A stretch of DNA of 9,281 bases from CALAED01 sp937891035 (lineage in GTDB: Bacteria > Actinomycetota > Actinomycetes > Streptosporangiales > Streptosporangiaceae): assembly GCA_035642125.1 (NCBI GenBank), contig DASQSZ010000139.1, forward strand, positions 1 to 9,281, read 5' to 3'. The position numbers were made by a program, and so were the translations under genes. Numbering within the stretch: position 1 is the first letter of the stretch; every line of letters starts with the position of its first letter. The notes below the pieces were generated by a model. The model worked only from the letters and a program-made list of their open reading frames with translations, did no database searches and had not been told where the DNA came from. This document shows positions 1 through 6,410 of the stretch, in pieces.

Positions 1-734
1 CGCTCGCGGGCGTAGTCCTCCAGCATCTCGCGCAGCTGTCGCCGGCCGCGGTGCAGGCGTGACATCACCGTACCGATCGGGGTGCCCATGATGTCGGCGA
101 TCTCCTTATACGCAAACCCCTCGACATCAGCCAAATACACCGCGATCCGGAACTCCTCCGGCAACTCCTGCAACGCCCGCTTCACATCAGAATCCGGCAA
201 ATGCTCCAGCGCCTCGGCCTCCGCCGACTTCAACCCACTCGAGGTATGCGACTCCGCCCGCGCCAACTGCCAATCCTCGACCTCCTCGGTCACCGCCTGC
301 CGAGGCTCCCGCTGCCGCTTGCGATAAGAGTTGATGAACGTATTCGTCAAGATCCGATACAGCCACGCCTTGAGGTTCGTCCCCTCCCGGAACTGATGAA
401 AAGACGCAAACGCCTTCGCGAAGGTCTCCTGCACCAGATCCTCCGCATCGGCCGGATTACGCGTCATCCGCAGCGCCGCCGAATAAAGCTGATCAAGGAA
501 CGGGAGCACATCTCGCTGGAACCGCTCGGTGCGCTCCTCCACCGTTTCCGCCGTATCGGGTACCTGACCCACCTCCTCGATCCGGGCGGCACCGTTCACA
601 CGGTCGCCATACGGACCCGACGATATCCGGCCAGGCCGACGAATCACCCCATGGGGGGTGGGTCCGCCGGGGCGCGCCGGGATCGGCCGATCCGCGCGCC
701 GGACCGCGAAATCGTCGGTCAAGGCGGTGGGCAT
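1..734 (-). CDS. sigR: ECF RNA polymerase sigma factor SigR (SigH-type), C-terminus cut by window edge
   Basis: This is a group IV (ECF) sigma factor of the SigR/SigH type, which in actinobacteria directs the thiol-oxidative stress regulon and is held inactive by the redox-sensing anti-sigma RsrA/RshA. About 244 residues are visible without a frameshift. Region 2 contains PADAEDLVQETFAKAF, REGTNLKAWLYRIL and TNTFINSYRKRQREP. Region 4 contains LPEEFRIAVYLADVEGFAYK and IADIMGTPIGTVMSRLHRGR, ending in RQLREMLEDYARER at the edge. The chosen ATG at 734 has a strong GAGGTGA ribosome site (742-748) 7 nt upstream and lies about 35 nt below a SigR-type promoter. It adds roughly 60-70 residues before the first sigma homology (about FQRDVLPFLDQLY). 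A shorter form could start at GTG 599, but that codon has no clear ribosome site. The anti-sigma gene would lie just beyond position 1. Codon use in about 108-512 is odd (GAT, TAT and TTG rich). Family identity is near certain; the start codon in vivo is less so. Confidence 0.95.
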   Translation of the reverse strand, partial: MPTALTDDFAVRRADRPIPARPGGPTPHGVIRRPGRISSGPYGDRVNGAARIEEVGQVPDTAETVEERTERFQRDVLPFLDQLYSAALRMTRNPADAEDLVQETFAKAFASFHQFREGTNLKAWLYRILTNTFINSYRKRQREPRQAVTEEVEDWQLARAESHTSSGLKSAEAEALEHLPDSDVKRALQELPEEFRIAVYLADVEGFAYKEIADIMGTPIGTVMSRLHRGRRQLREMLEDYARE

Positions 735-775
735 GGGGCTGTCACCTCGTGTCGTCGCGGAAGGTTATGCCGCTA

Positions 776-805
776 TGTAACGCATCCGGCCGGTCGATGA
801 TTCCC
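776..805 (-). promoter_or_regulatory. SigR-type autoregulatory promoter of sigR
   Basis: On the minus strand the sequence reads GGGAAT (805-800), an 18-nt spacer, then GTTACA (781-776). This matches the SigR/SigH consensus GGGAAT-N18-GTT. The predicted transcript start is near 769, leaving a leader of about 35 nt that carries the GAGGTGA ribosome site of the ATG at 734. Autoregulation of sigR by its own product is known in Streptomyces; its operation here is inferred from the motif. The rest of the divergent gap (806-966) shows no equally clear promoter for the rightward methyltransferase-like gene, only a weak TAGTGT (902-907) without a -35. Confidence 0.83.
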
Positions 806-966
806 GTCTGGGGAAACACCCCCCATTGACCGGCGAAGATCGCATGATCCAGCCTGATCCGGCGGATCGGCGCCGGTGGCCACGCCGCGTGCCCTTGTAC
901 TTAGTGTGATGCAGCGGCCTTAACGGGGAACGATGATTCATACACGGCGAGAACAGGAGCCCTCCG

Positions 967-1773
967 TTGCTGCCGCCCCCGACCAAAGCCTCCCTTCCAT
1001 CCGTCACCAGCCTGGGCATCGGCAATGGAGACGCGGAGCCGCTGTCGACGTACTGGAGGTTCTACCGGGCCGTGGCCGCCGCGCAGCTGGCTCGCTGGCT
1101 GCCGCGCCGCCCCGCCCGGGTGCTCGACCTGTCCGGGCCGCGCGCCTGGTGCGCGGTGCAGGCGGCGGCGGCCGGCCATACGGTCATCGAGCTGCACACC
1201 CGGCCCGACGGCGCCGCGGCCGGCGCGGCGGCCGGCGCGGCCCCTGGCGCCAAGCCGGACACGGGGCGGGTGCACCCCGTCGTCGCCGAGGCCGGCCGGC
1301 TGAGCTTCCTGCCCGCCGACTCCATGGACGCGGTGATCGCGGAAGATCGCGTCCTGTCCCGGCAGCTGGTGACCGAGGAGACGGTTGCCGAGATCGCCAG
1401 GGTGCTTCGGCCGGGCGGGCGCATGCTGCTGTGCGTCGACTCCCTCGTGCTGGGCATGGCCATTCTCGCCGAGCAGAACTACTGGGCCCACCTGTCCGAC
1501 GTCCCGCGGGCCGAGGTCGTGCTCATCCCGTGGCCCAACGGCATCATCACCCGATGCTTTTGGGTCGAGGAGCTGCGCCAGCTACTGCTCGAGGCCGATC
1601 TGGAGGTCGAGTGGATCCGGCCGCGTACGGCGCTGTCCCCGTCCACGGTCGAGCACGTGCTGTCGGCCGCGCCGGGCGAGCTGTCCCGGCTCGTGCGCAC
1701 CGAGCTCACCACCCCTATCGGGGCGGAGTCGGTCGGCATCCATCTGATCGCCAGCGCGATCAAGCGCGAGTAG
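967..1773 (+). CDS. Class I SAM-dependent methyltransferase-like protein
   Basis: The 268-residue product looks like a Rossmann-fold (class I) methyltransferase. The motif I strand is RVLDLSGPRAW (residues 51-61). The later signature includes DSMDAVIAEDRVLS (118-131), then ARVLRPGGRMLLCVDSL (144-160), typical of motifs post-II/III. The region after residue 195 (CFWVEELRQLLLEADLEVEW) also fits the C-terminal half of this fold. The glycine-rich SAM loop is poor (SGPRAW instead of a GxGxG-like stretch), so catalysis is uncertain. An Ala/Gly-rich insert at residues 83-96 contains a perfect tandem duplication. The TTG start is chosen because AGGAG (955-959) precedes it by 7 nt and no better in-frame start follows. 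It is divergent from sigR and convergent with the zinc-finger gene, 27 nt away. The substrate is unknown. Similar genes beside sigR in other actinobacteria are recalled, not checked. Confidence 0.8.
   Translation: MLPPPTKASLPSVTSLGIGNGDAEPLSTYWRFYRAVAAAQLARWLPRRPARVLDLSGPRAWCAVQAAAAGHTVIELHTRPDGAAAGAAAGAAPGAKPDTGRVHPVVAEAGRLSFLPADSMDAVIAEDRVLSRQLVTEETVAEIARVLRPGGRMLLCVDSLVLGMAILAEQNYWAHLSDVPRAEVVLIPWPNGIITRCFWVEELRQLLLEADLEVEWIRPRTALSPSTVEHVLSAAPGELSRLVRTELTTPIGAESVGIHLIASAIKRE
1216..1239 (+). repeat. In-frame 12-bp tandem duplication inside the methyltransferase-like gene
   Basis: Two identical adjacent copies of GCGGCCGGCGCG (1216-1227 and 1228-1239) are in frame and encode AAGA-AAGA (residues 84-91) in a low-complexity loop after the second beta strand. 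It looks like a recent slippage expansion that would be length-polymorphic between strains. Confidence 0.85.
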
Positions 1774-1800
1774 CGACTAGCACCGGGTGGGGCCGGGGCG

Positions 1801-2160
1801 CTAACGCCTGGCGCGGTCGTACTTGGACTGGCAGCCGACACAGCGGGCGGCCTCGGGCCGGGCGTCGAGCCGTCCCTCGGGGACCGGCTTGCCGCAGCCG
1901 AGGCATTCGCCATACGTGCCGGCGGCGACCCGCTCGAGGGCCGCGGCCACGGCGTCGCGCTGGCGCTTCATGGCCTCGAGCGCCGCCTCGACCCGGTCGG
2001 CGTCGGAGAGGTTGGTGCCCGCGTCCGCCGGGTGGTTGTCGTAGCCGCGGACGCTCGGGTCGGGGTGCTCACCCTTCAAGATCGCTATGGAACGGTCAAG
2101 GTCGGCGAGCATGCCTTCGAGACGTGTTTGAGCGGTCGCGGTGTCCACGGCGGTCCGCAC
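1801..2160 (-). CDS. DksA/TraR-family C4 zinc-finger protein (YteA-like)
   Basis: The product is a 119-residue member of the DksA/TraR superfamily, whose proteins reach into the RNA polymerase secondary channel. An N-terminal coiled-coil (about residues 8-80) carries YDNHPAD at its turn (40-46), a motif I associate with the YteA-like branch. A C4 zinc finger follows: C86-x2-C89-x17-C107-x2-C110, within YGECLGCGKPVPEGRLDARP. The acidic DxxDxA tip of E. coli DksA is not obvious. GTG 2160 is used as the start; a GGTGAT stretch lies 8 nt upstream. GTG 2148 is an alternative, because GGGAGGTG (2165-2158) lies 9 nt before it. The gene follows the SRAP gene by 15 nt on the same strand, so the two are probably co-transcribed. 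The fold is clear; the effect on transcription is not established. Confidence 0.88.
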   Translation of the reverse strand: MRTAVDTATAQTRLEGMLADLDRSIAILKGEHPDPSVRGYDNHPADAGTNLSDADRVEAALEAMKRQRDAVAAALERVAAGTYGECLGCGKPVPEGRLDARPEAARCVGCQSKYDRARR

Positions 2161-2175
2161 CTCCCACCATCACCG

Positions 2176-2934
2176 TCAAAACAGGGTGGCGCCATATTCC
2201 CCGGAAATATCCCCATCTGGCAAAGGTTCTACTAGTGAGGGTCCGTTGTTTCTCACGTTGTTGACCGCGGTTGACACCGGAAACGCCTCCATGGATCCGG
2301 CCATGGCCGGCGCCAGCAAGCGCCGTACCTCGTCGGTATCGGTGACGGCGGGATCCAGCCAGGCGGCCCAAAGTTTGGGCTCGACGATCATCGGCATGCG
2401 GTCGTGGATCCGGCCGACCTCGTCGGTGGCCGCCGTGGTGATCACCGTGCAGGTCCAGACCCATTCCCCGTCGGGGTCGCGCCACAGCTCGTACAGGCCG
2501 GCCATCGCCATCACCCCGCCGTCGCGCGGCCGGATAAAAAACGGCTGCTTGCGGGGTTTACCCTCGGGGACTTTGATCTCGTACCACTCGTAAAAGCCGT
2601 CGGCGGGCAGCAAACAGCGGCGCCGCGCGAACGCCCGGCGGAACGCCGGCTTTTCGTGCACGGTCTCGATCCGGGCATTGATCAGCCGGGAGCCGATCTT
2701 CGGATCCTTGGCCCACGACGGCACCAGGCCCCACCGGAGCGGGCGCAGCATGCGCACCGGAGTTTCGCTCTCGCCCTCCTCGCCCTTCGGCGCCCGCTTG
2801 ATAACGGCGGGCACGGACTTTGTCGGGGCCACGTTGTAATCGGGCTGGAGCGCGTCTTCGCCGGCATCGAGCTCGACTTGAAACTCGTCAAGCAGCTCTT
2901 GGCGCGCTCGCGTTGAGGCATATCGTCCGCACAT
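2176..2934 (-). CDS. SRAP-domain protein (YedK/HMCES family), abasic-site DNA-protein crosslinker
   Basis: This is a 252-residue SOS-response-associated peptidase (SRAP) family protein. Family members bind single-stranded DNA and trap abasic sites by a thiazolidine crosslink through the N-terminal cysteine after Met removal. The key residues are present: Cys2 in MCGRY, Asn86 in LINARIETVHEKPAFRRAF, Glu116 in CLLPADGFYEWY, and His177 in IHDRMPMIV. YNVAPT (33-38) and RPLRWGLVPSWAKD (64-77) are also family signatures. The length is normal for the family. The start is fixed by the requirement for Cys at position 2. No Shine-Dalgarno site is seen, and a TAGGCT hexamer ends 9 nt before the ATG, suggesting a nearly leaderless mRNA. 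It is divergent from aroA and followed by the zinc-finger gene. No LexA box is evident in the 149-nt upstream gap. Confidence 0.95.
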   Translation of the reverse strand: MCGRYASTRARQELLDEFQVELDAGEDALQPDYNVAPTKSVPAVIKRAPKGEEGESETPVRMLRPLRWGLVPSWAKDPKIGSRLINARIETVHEKPAFRRAFARRRCLLPADGFYEWYEIKVPEGKPRKQPFFIRPRDGGVMAMAGLYELWRDPDGEWVWTCTVITTAATDEVGRIHDRMPMIVEPKLWAAWLDPAVTDTDEVRRLLAPAMAGSMEAFPVSTAVNNVRNNGPSLVEPLPDGDISGEYGATLF

Positions 2935-2943
2935 AACGTATCG

Positions 2944-2949
2944 AGCCTA
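2944..2949 (-). promoter_or_regulatory. Candidate -10 element of the SRAP gene (near-leaderless)
   Basis: TAGGCT on the minus strand (2949-2944) fits the TAnnnT form and ends 9 nt before the ATG at 2934. A start about 7 nt downstream would give a leader of only about 3 nt, in keeping with the missing ribosome site. No convincing -35 is visible. Confidence 0.45.
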
Positions 2950-3071
2950 TGCAGTGCCGCCGCCGGACCGCCAGTGCGCCGACGGAGGCCAACGTAGGGC
3001 CGGCGCCCGGCCGGCGCCGTGCGATCTGTCCGCCACCTCCGTTGCCCCGATCTTGCCGAGGACACGAGCGG

Positions 3072-3077
3072 TAGCCT
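3072..3077 (+). promoter_or_regulatory. Candidate -10 element of aroA (leaderless)
   Basis: TAGCCT (3072-3077) is followed by six bases and then the aroA ATG, so the usual -10 geometry puts transcript start on the A of the ATG. No Shine-Dalgarno sequence lies within 15 nt of the start. TTGCCG at 3053-3058 is too close (13 nt) to be a standard -35. Confidence 0.5.
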
Positions 3078-3083
3078 TGCGCC

Positions 3084-4364
3084 ATGCCCACGCCGCCGCA
3101 TTGGCCGGCTCCCACGGCCACCGGAGCCGTCGACGCCGTCATCGAGCTGCCCGGCTCGAAGTCCATGACCAACAGAGCGCTGGTCCTCGCGGCTTTGGCG
3201 GCCGGCCCTTCGGTCATCCGGCGGCCGCTGCGCAGCAGGGACACCCTGCTCATGGCCACGGCGCTGCGTTCGCTCGGCACCGGACCGGCCGACGACGACG
3301 CCGGCGACTGGAGGATGCGGCCGGGCGAGCTGCGCGGCCCGGCGAGCGTCGACTGCGGTCTCGCCGGTACGGTGATGCGGTTCGTCCCGCCGGTCGCGGC
3401 GCTGGCCGACGGCGACGTCACCATCGACGGCGACCCGCGGGCCAGGGAGCGCCCGATGGGCCCGCTCATCGCCGCGCTCCGCACGCTCGGGGTCGACATC
3501 GACGATGGCGGGCGGGCCGGGCTGCCGTTCATTGTGCGCGGTCGCGGCACGGTCAAGGGCGGGTCCGTCGAGATCGACGCCTCCGGCTCCTCTCAGCTGG
3601 TGTCCGGGCTGCTGCTCGCCGCGCCGCGCTTCGCCGAGGGCGTCGAGGTACGCCACGCGGGGCCGCCGGTCCCGTCCGCGCCGCATCTGGCGATGACCGT
3701 GCGGATGCTGCGTGCCGCCGGCATTTCGGTCGACGACGCGACGCCGGACGTGTGGCGGGTCGCCCCAGGCTCGCCGCGCGGCGGGATGACCGAGATCGAG
3801 CCCGATCTGTCGAACGCCGCGCAGTTCCTCGGCGCCGCGCTGGTCACCGGCGGCCGGGTCACCGTGCGAGACTGGCCGGCCGCGACCACGCAGCCCGGGG
3901 ACGCGTTGCGCGACCTGCTCGTCGCCATGGGCGCCGAGGTGTCGCACGGCGCGGACGGCCTGACCGTGCGCGGCGCGGGCGGCGGCACCTTCGGCGGGCT
4001 GCACGCCGATCTGCACGACGTTGGCGAGCTCACCCCCGTGCTGGCCGCGCTCGCGGCGCTGGCGGATGGGCCGTCGCGGCTGACCGGCATCGCGCATCTG
4101 CGCGGGCACGAGACCGACCGGCTCGCGGCGCTCGGCACCGAGCTGCGCCGACTCGGCGGCGACGTACGCGAGCTGCCCGACGGGCTGGAGATCCGGCCAC
4201 GGCCGCTGCGCGGTGGCGTCTTCCGCACCTATGACGATCACCGGATGGTGATGGCGGCGGCACTGATCGGCCTCGCCGTACCAGGCATCGAGGTGGAAAA
4301 CGCCGCCACCGTGGGCAAGACCCTCCCGGAGTTCACCAAGCTGTGGGAGGAGATGTTGCGGTAA
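3084..4364 (+). CDS. aroA: 3-phosphoshikimate 1-carboxyvinyltransferase (EPSP synthase)
   Basis: The enzyme transfers enolpyruvate from PEP to shikimate-3-phosphate, the sixth step of the shikimate pathway. The 426-residue length is normal. The substrate-binding motifs appear in order: PGSKSMTNR (23-31), the PEP-binding loop LAGTVMRF (93-100), RERPMGPL (121-128), SGSSQLVSGLL (167-177), catalytic Asp312 in HDVGELTP, Glu343 in RGHETDR, and DDHRMVMAAAL near 384-394. The residue after the AGTxMR loop is Phe100, where E. coli has Pro101; RFVPP is, to my recollection, usual in actinobacteria. The N-terminal WPAP...GAVDA stretch before PGSKS supports the chosen ATG. The start has no ribosome site and a -10-like hexamer just upstream, so it is probably leaderless. 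It heads an operon with rsgA, 2 nt away. Confidence 0.97.
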   Translation: MPTPPHWPAPTATGAVDAVIELPGSKSMTNRALVLAALAAGPSVIRRPLRSRDTLLMATALRSLGTGPADDDAGDWRMRPGELRGPASVDCGLAGTVMRFVPPVAALADGDVTIDGDPRARERPMGPLIAALRTLGVDIDDGGRAGLPFIVRGRGTVKGGSVEIDASGSSQLVSGLLLAAPRFAEGVEVRHAGPPVPSAPHLAMTVRMLRAAGISVDDATPDVWRVAPGSPRGGMTEIEPDLSNAAQFLGAALVTGGRVTVRDWPAATTQPGDALRDLLVAMGAEVSHGADGLTVRGAGGGTFGGLHADLHDVGELTPVLAALAALADGPSRLTGIAHLRGHETDRLAALGTELRRLGGDVRELPDGLEIRPRPLRGGVFRTYDDHRMVMAAALIGLAVPGIEVENAATVGKTLPEFTKLWEEMLR

Positions 4365-4366
4365 GG

Positions 4367-5353
4367 ATGGCGCGCGACTGGACGAAGCTGGACGAAGACG
4401 ACGTACGGGTACGGCCCGGGCGCGGGTCTCGGCCGCGCACGCGCCGCCGGCCCGCCCACGCCGACGCCGCGACCGGCTTCGTCACCTCGGTCGACCGCGG
4501 CCGCTACCGCTGTCTCGTGGACGATCGCGCGGTGACCGCGATGCGCGCCCGTGAGCTGGGCCGCAAGAGCGTCGTGGTCGGCGATCGGGTCCGCCTCGTC
4601 GGCGACGTCTCCGGCCGTACCGACGCCCTCGCCCGGGTGGTCAGGGTGGAGCCCCGCACGTCCGTCCTCCGCCGGACGGCCGATGACACCGACCCGGTAG
4701 AACGGGTCATCGTGGCCAATGCCGAGCAACTGGTGATCGTTACGGCGCTGGCGGACCCCGAGCCGCGACCCCGGTTGATCGATCGCTGCCTGGTGGCCGC
4801 CTATGACGCCGATCTCGATCGGCTGCTGTGCCTCACCAAGGCCGACCTGGCCGCGCCCGACGATCTGATCGCCACGTACCGGCCGCTCGGCGTGCCGTAC
4901 GTCGTCACCCACAAGGGGGGCCCGGCCGACGAGCTTCTCGAAGCGCTGAGCGGGCGCGTCAGCGTGCTCGTCGGCCACTCGGGAGTCGGCAAGTCGACGC
5001 TGGTCAACGCACTGATTCCGGCGGCGGAGCGGGCTGTCAGGCAGGTCAATCCGGTGACCGGCCGCGGCCGGCACGCCTCGTCCTCTGCGGTCGCGCTCGA
5101 ACTCCCGGCGGGCGGCTGGATCATCGACACGCCCGGGGTGCGCAGCTTTGGTCTCGCGCACGTGCGGCCGGACACGCTGCTGGCCGCCTTCCCCGAGCTG
5201 GAGGAGGGCGCCGCCGACTGCCCGCGCGCCTGCACACACCGCCAGCCCGACTGCGCGCTGGACGAATGGGTCGCGACCGGGAACGCCGACCCGGCCAGGC
5301 TCGACTCCCTCCGGCGCCTCTTGGCGGCACGCGAGTCGGCCGACATCGACTGA
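4367..5353 (+). CDS. rsgA: Small ribosomal subunit assembly GTPase RsgA
   Basis: RsgA (YjeQ/EngC) is a circularly permuted GTPase that binds the 30S subunit late in maturation. The 328-residue product has an OB-fold region (about 35-100, with ELGRKSVVVGDRVRLVGD). The permuted GTPase motifs follow: G4 TKAD (157-160), G1 P-loop GHSGVGKST (203-211), and G3 DTPG (254-257). The zinc-binding knuckle is DCPRACTHRQPDC, with Cys285, Cys289, His291 and Cys296. The ATG at 4367 is preferred over an upstream in-frame GTG (4343, inside aroA) because actinobacterial homologues, as I recall them, begin close to this point, with an acidic DEDDVR stretch and a basic Arg-rich segment. GGGAGGAG (4345-4352) within the end of aroA and AAGG just before the ATG may serve translation. 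With only 2 nt between stop and start, translational coupling to aroA is likely. Confidence 0.96.
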   Translation: MARDWTKLDEDDVRVRPGRGSRPRTRRRPAHADAATGFVTSVDRGRYRCLVDDRAVTAMRARELGRKSVVVGDRVRLVGDVSGRTDALARVVRVEPRTSVLRRTADDTDPVERVIVANAEQLVIVTALADPEPRPRLIDRCLVAAYDADLDRLLCLTKADLAAPDDLIATYRPLGVPYVVTHKGGPADELLEALSGRVSVLVGHSGVGKSTLVNALIPAAERAVRQVNPVTGRGRHASSSAVALELPAGGWIIDTPGVRSFGLAHVRPDTLLAAFPELEEGAADCPRACTHRQPDCALDEWVATGNADPARLDSLRRLLAARESADID

Positions 5354-5372
5354 GCCCACCCCCCGGCCATCT

Positions 5373-5387
5373 TTGGATGGCATCCAA
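5373..5387. promoter_or_regulatory. 15-bp perfect palindrome in a convergent gap
   Basis: TTGGATG-G-CATCCAA is a perfect inverted repeat with 7-bp arms and a 1-nt centre, in the 51-nt gap between the ends of rsgA and the unrecognised leftward gene. It looks like a dimeric repressor operator (symmetry and length as in GntR-type sites). A hairpin would be weak (5 bp with a 5-nt loop), and there is no U tract, so terminator function is less likely. Only the symmetry is observed; the function is inference. Confidence 0.5.
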
Positions 5388-5404
5388 TCATCGAACGCAC
5401 GCGC

Positions 5405-6241
5405 TCAGGCCAGCGCGTCGACCAGGGCCAGCCCCCGCTCCTCCACCTCATCCAGCACGCTCACATGGGCGCCGGCGAACTCCTCGACGCAGCGCGTCAG
5501 GGCGGTCGCCACCTCGCTGAAGGCCGTCTCCTCCACCGCGCGCAGCGCCGACTTGACCGTGGCCGTCCGCGCGCCGAGCGCCGCCCACTCCAGCTCGAGC
5601 CGGGCGATGGCCTCGTCGTACTCGGCCGACACCGCGGCGGCCTCTTCGGACAGGTCGCCGGGGATCGGGCCGTACCCGCCGGTGGTGCGGCGCGCCCGGC
5701 CCGACAGCGTCGAGATCCGGCCGGCCAGCGTGAGCCCCTCGTGGCCGAGCGGCAAGATTTCGTGGATGAGCTCGGTGACCGAGACTGCGAGCTCCTCAAC
5801 GCGGGCAAGCAGCGTCGTCTTCGCCGCGCTCACGGCGGCCGCCGTCCGGTCCTTGAGCTGATCGCCGACGGCCCGCTGCTGGCGGGACAGCAACGGCACG
5901 ACATCGGCATCGAGCCGCTTGCGGAACTCCTCGTCCGAGTCGGCGTCTCGCTCCCGCCACGCCGCCCACACCCGGTCGAGGCGCTGCCGCCCGGATGCGG
6001 AGATCTCGCCGGACACCTCGTCCACGGCCTCGGCGGCACGCGCGTCGAGCCGTTCCACCCGCTCGTAGAGCGCGTCGCGCTGGAACGGCGCGTTCAGCTC
6101 GGTGAGCAGCGCCTGCAAGCGCTTGGAGACGTCGATCGCGTGCTCGGCGAGCCCGGTGAGCCGGTCGGCCAGCTCCTCCAAGGTGGTCGCCCGGCGGGGG
6201 TCGGTCAACTCGCCGACCCAGGCGGGAAATTCGTGCGGCAT
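5405..6241 (-). CDS. Unrecognised cytoplasmic helical/coiled-coil protein
   Basis: I do not recognise this 278-residue protein. It has no signal peptide, membrane segment or catalytic motif I can name. Composition is rich in Ala, Glu, Leu and Arg, and most of it should be alpha-helical, with coiled-coil-like stretches at about 20-80, 100-160 and 198-275. A Gly/Pro-containing hinge (TTGGYGPIPGDL, 186-197) breaks the helices. There is a single cysteine (251) and a tryptophan pair in VWAAWRERDAD (91-101). The start is the ATG at 6241 (MPHEFPAWVGELTDPRRATT). The longer reading upstream is Gly/Pro/Arg-rich and looks non-coding. There is no Shine-Dalgarno site; a promoter-like pair places transcript start close to the ATG. 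It converges with rsgA and diverges from hisN. A scaffold or structural role is possible but unsupported. Confidence 0.8.
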   Translation of the reverse strand: MPHEFPAWVGELTDPRRATTLEELADRLTGLAEHAIDVSKRLQALLTELNAPFQRDALYERVERLDARAAEAVDEVSGEISASGRQRLDRVWAAWRERDADSDEEFRKRLDADVVPLLSRQQRAVGDQLKDRTAAAVSAAKTTLLARVEELAVSVTELIHEILPLGHEGLTLAGRISTLSGRARRTTGGYGPIPGDLSEEAAAVSAEYDEAIARLELEWAALGARTATVKSALRAVEETAFSEVATALTRCVEEFAGAHVSVLDEVEERGLALVDALA

Positions 6242-6247
6242 GCGCCC

Positions 6248-6276
6248 ATGCTCGCATCCCGGCGCGCGGGTGTCAG
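6248..6276 (-). promoter_or_regulatory. Candidate promoter of the unrecognised helical-protein gene
   Basis: On the minus strand CTGACA (6276-6271) is separated by 17 nt from GAGCAT (6253-6248). The -10 is weak but keeps the key A and T. Standard spacing puts transcript start at the A of the ATG at 6241, agreeing with the lack of a ribosome site. Confidence 0.35.
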
Positions 6277-6295
6277 ACGGACGCGTGCCCCGGTG

Positions 6296-6316
6296 CCGGG
6301 GGGCTCCGCGCCCCGG
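6296..6316. repeat. GC-rich hairpin of a common high-GC intergenic type
   Basis: CCGGGG (6296-6301) and CCCCGG (6311-6316) flank a 9-nt loop GGCTCCGCG; CACGGG and CCCGTG follow at 6324-6329 and 6341-6346. The GGGGCTCCGC-CCCCGGACCC pattern resembles stem-loops often found between genes in Streptomyces-like genomes. In this 256-nt divergent gap (6242-6497) it may separate the two promoters. The dispersed-repeat status is from memory. Confidence 0.4.
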
Positions 6317-6410
6317 ACCCGGCCACGGGCGGCGGCGGTCCCCGTGACCCCCACAGCCGCCGGGTGCGCGCAGGGGCCGCGGCGCCGCGTCAGGAGCCAC
6401 CCGGCCAGCC

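Noticed and set aside
201..800. Long rightward open frame opposite sigR
   Set aside because: Arg/Pro/Leu-rich translation without motifs; it is the antisense shadow of sigR, whose protein motifs are unambiguous.
651..826. Inverted pair ATGGGGGGTG (651-660) and CACCCCCCAT (817-826) flanking the sigR promoter
   Set aside because: Ten-base arms made mostly of a C/G run, 156 nt apart, are easily produced by chance; one arm is inside the coding extension.
933..2264. Long rightward open frame spanning the methyltransferase-like and zinc-finger genes
   Set aside because: Crosses genes on both strands and translates to Arg/Gly/Ala-rich low-complexity protein, as expected for a shadow frame in high-GC DNA.
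2682..4241. 519-residue leftward open frame opposite aroA
   Set aside because: The aroA frame contains every EPSP synthase motif; the opposite frame has no recognisable domain and runs across the divergent promoters.
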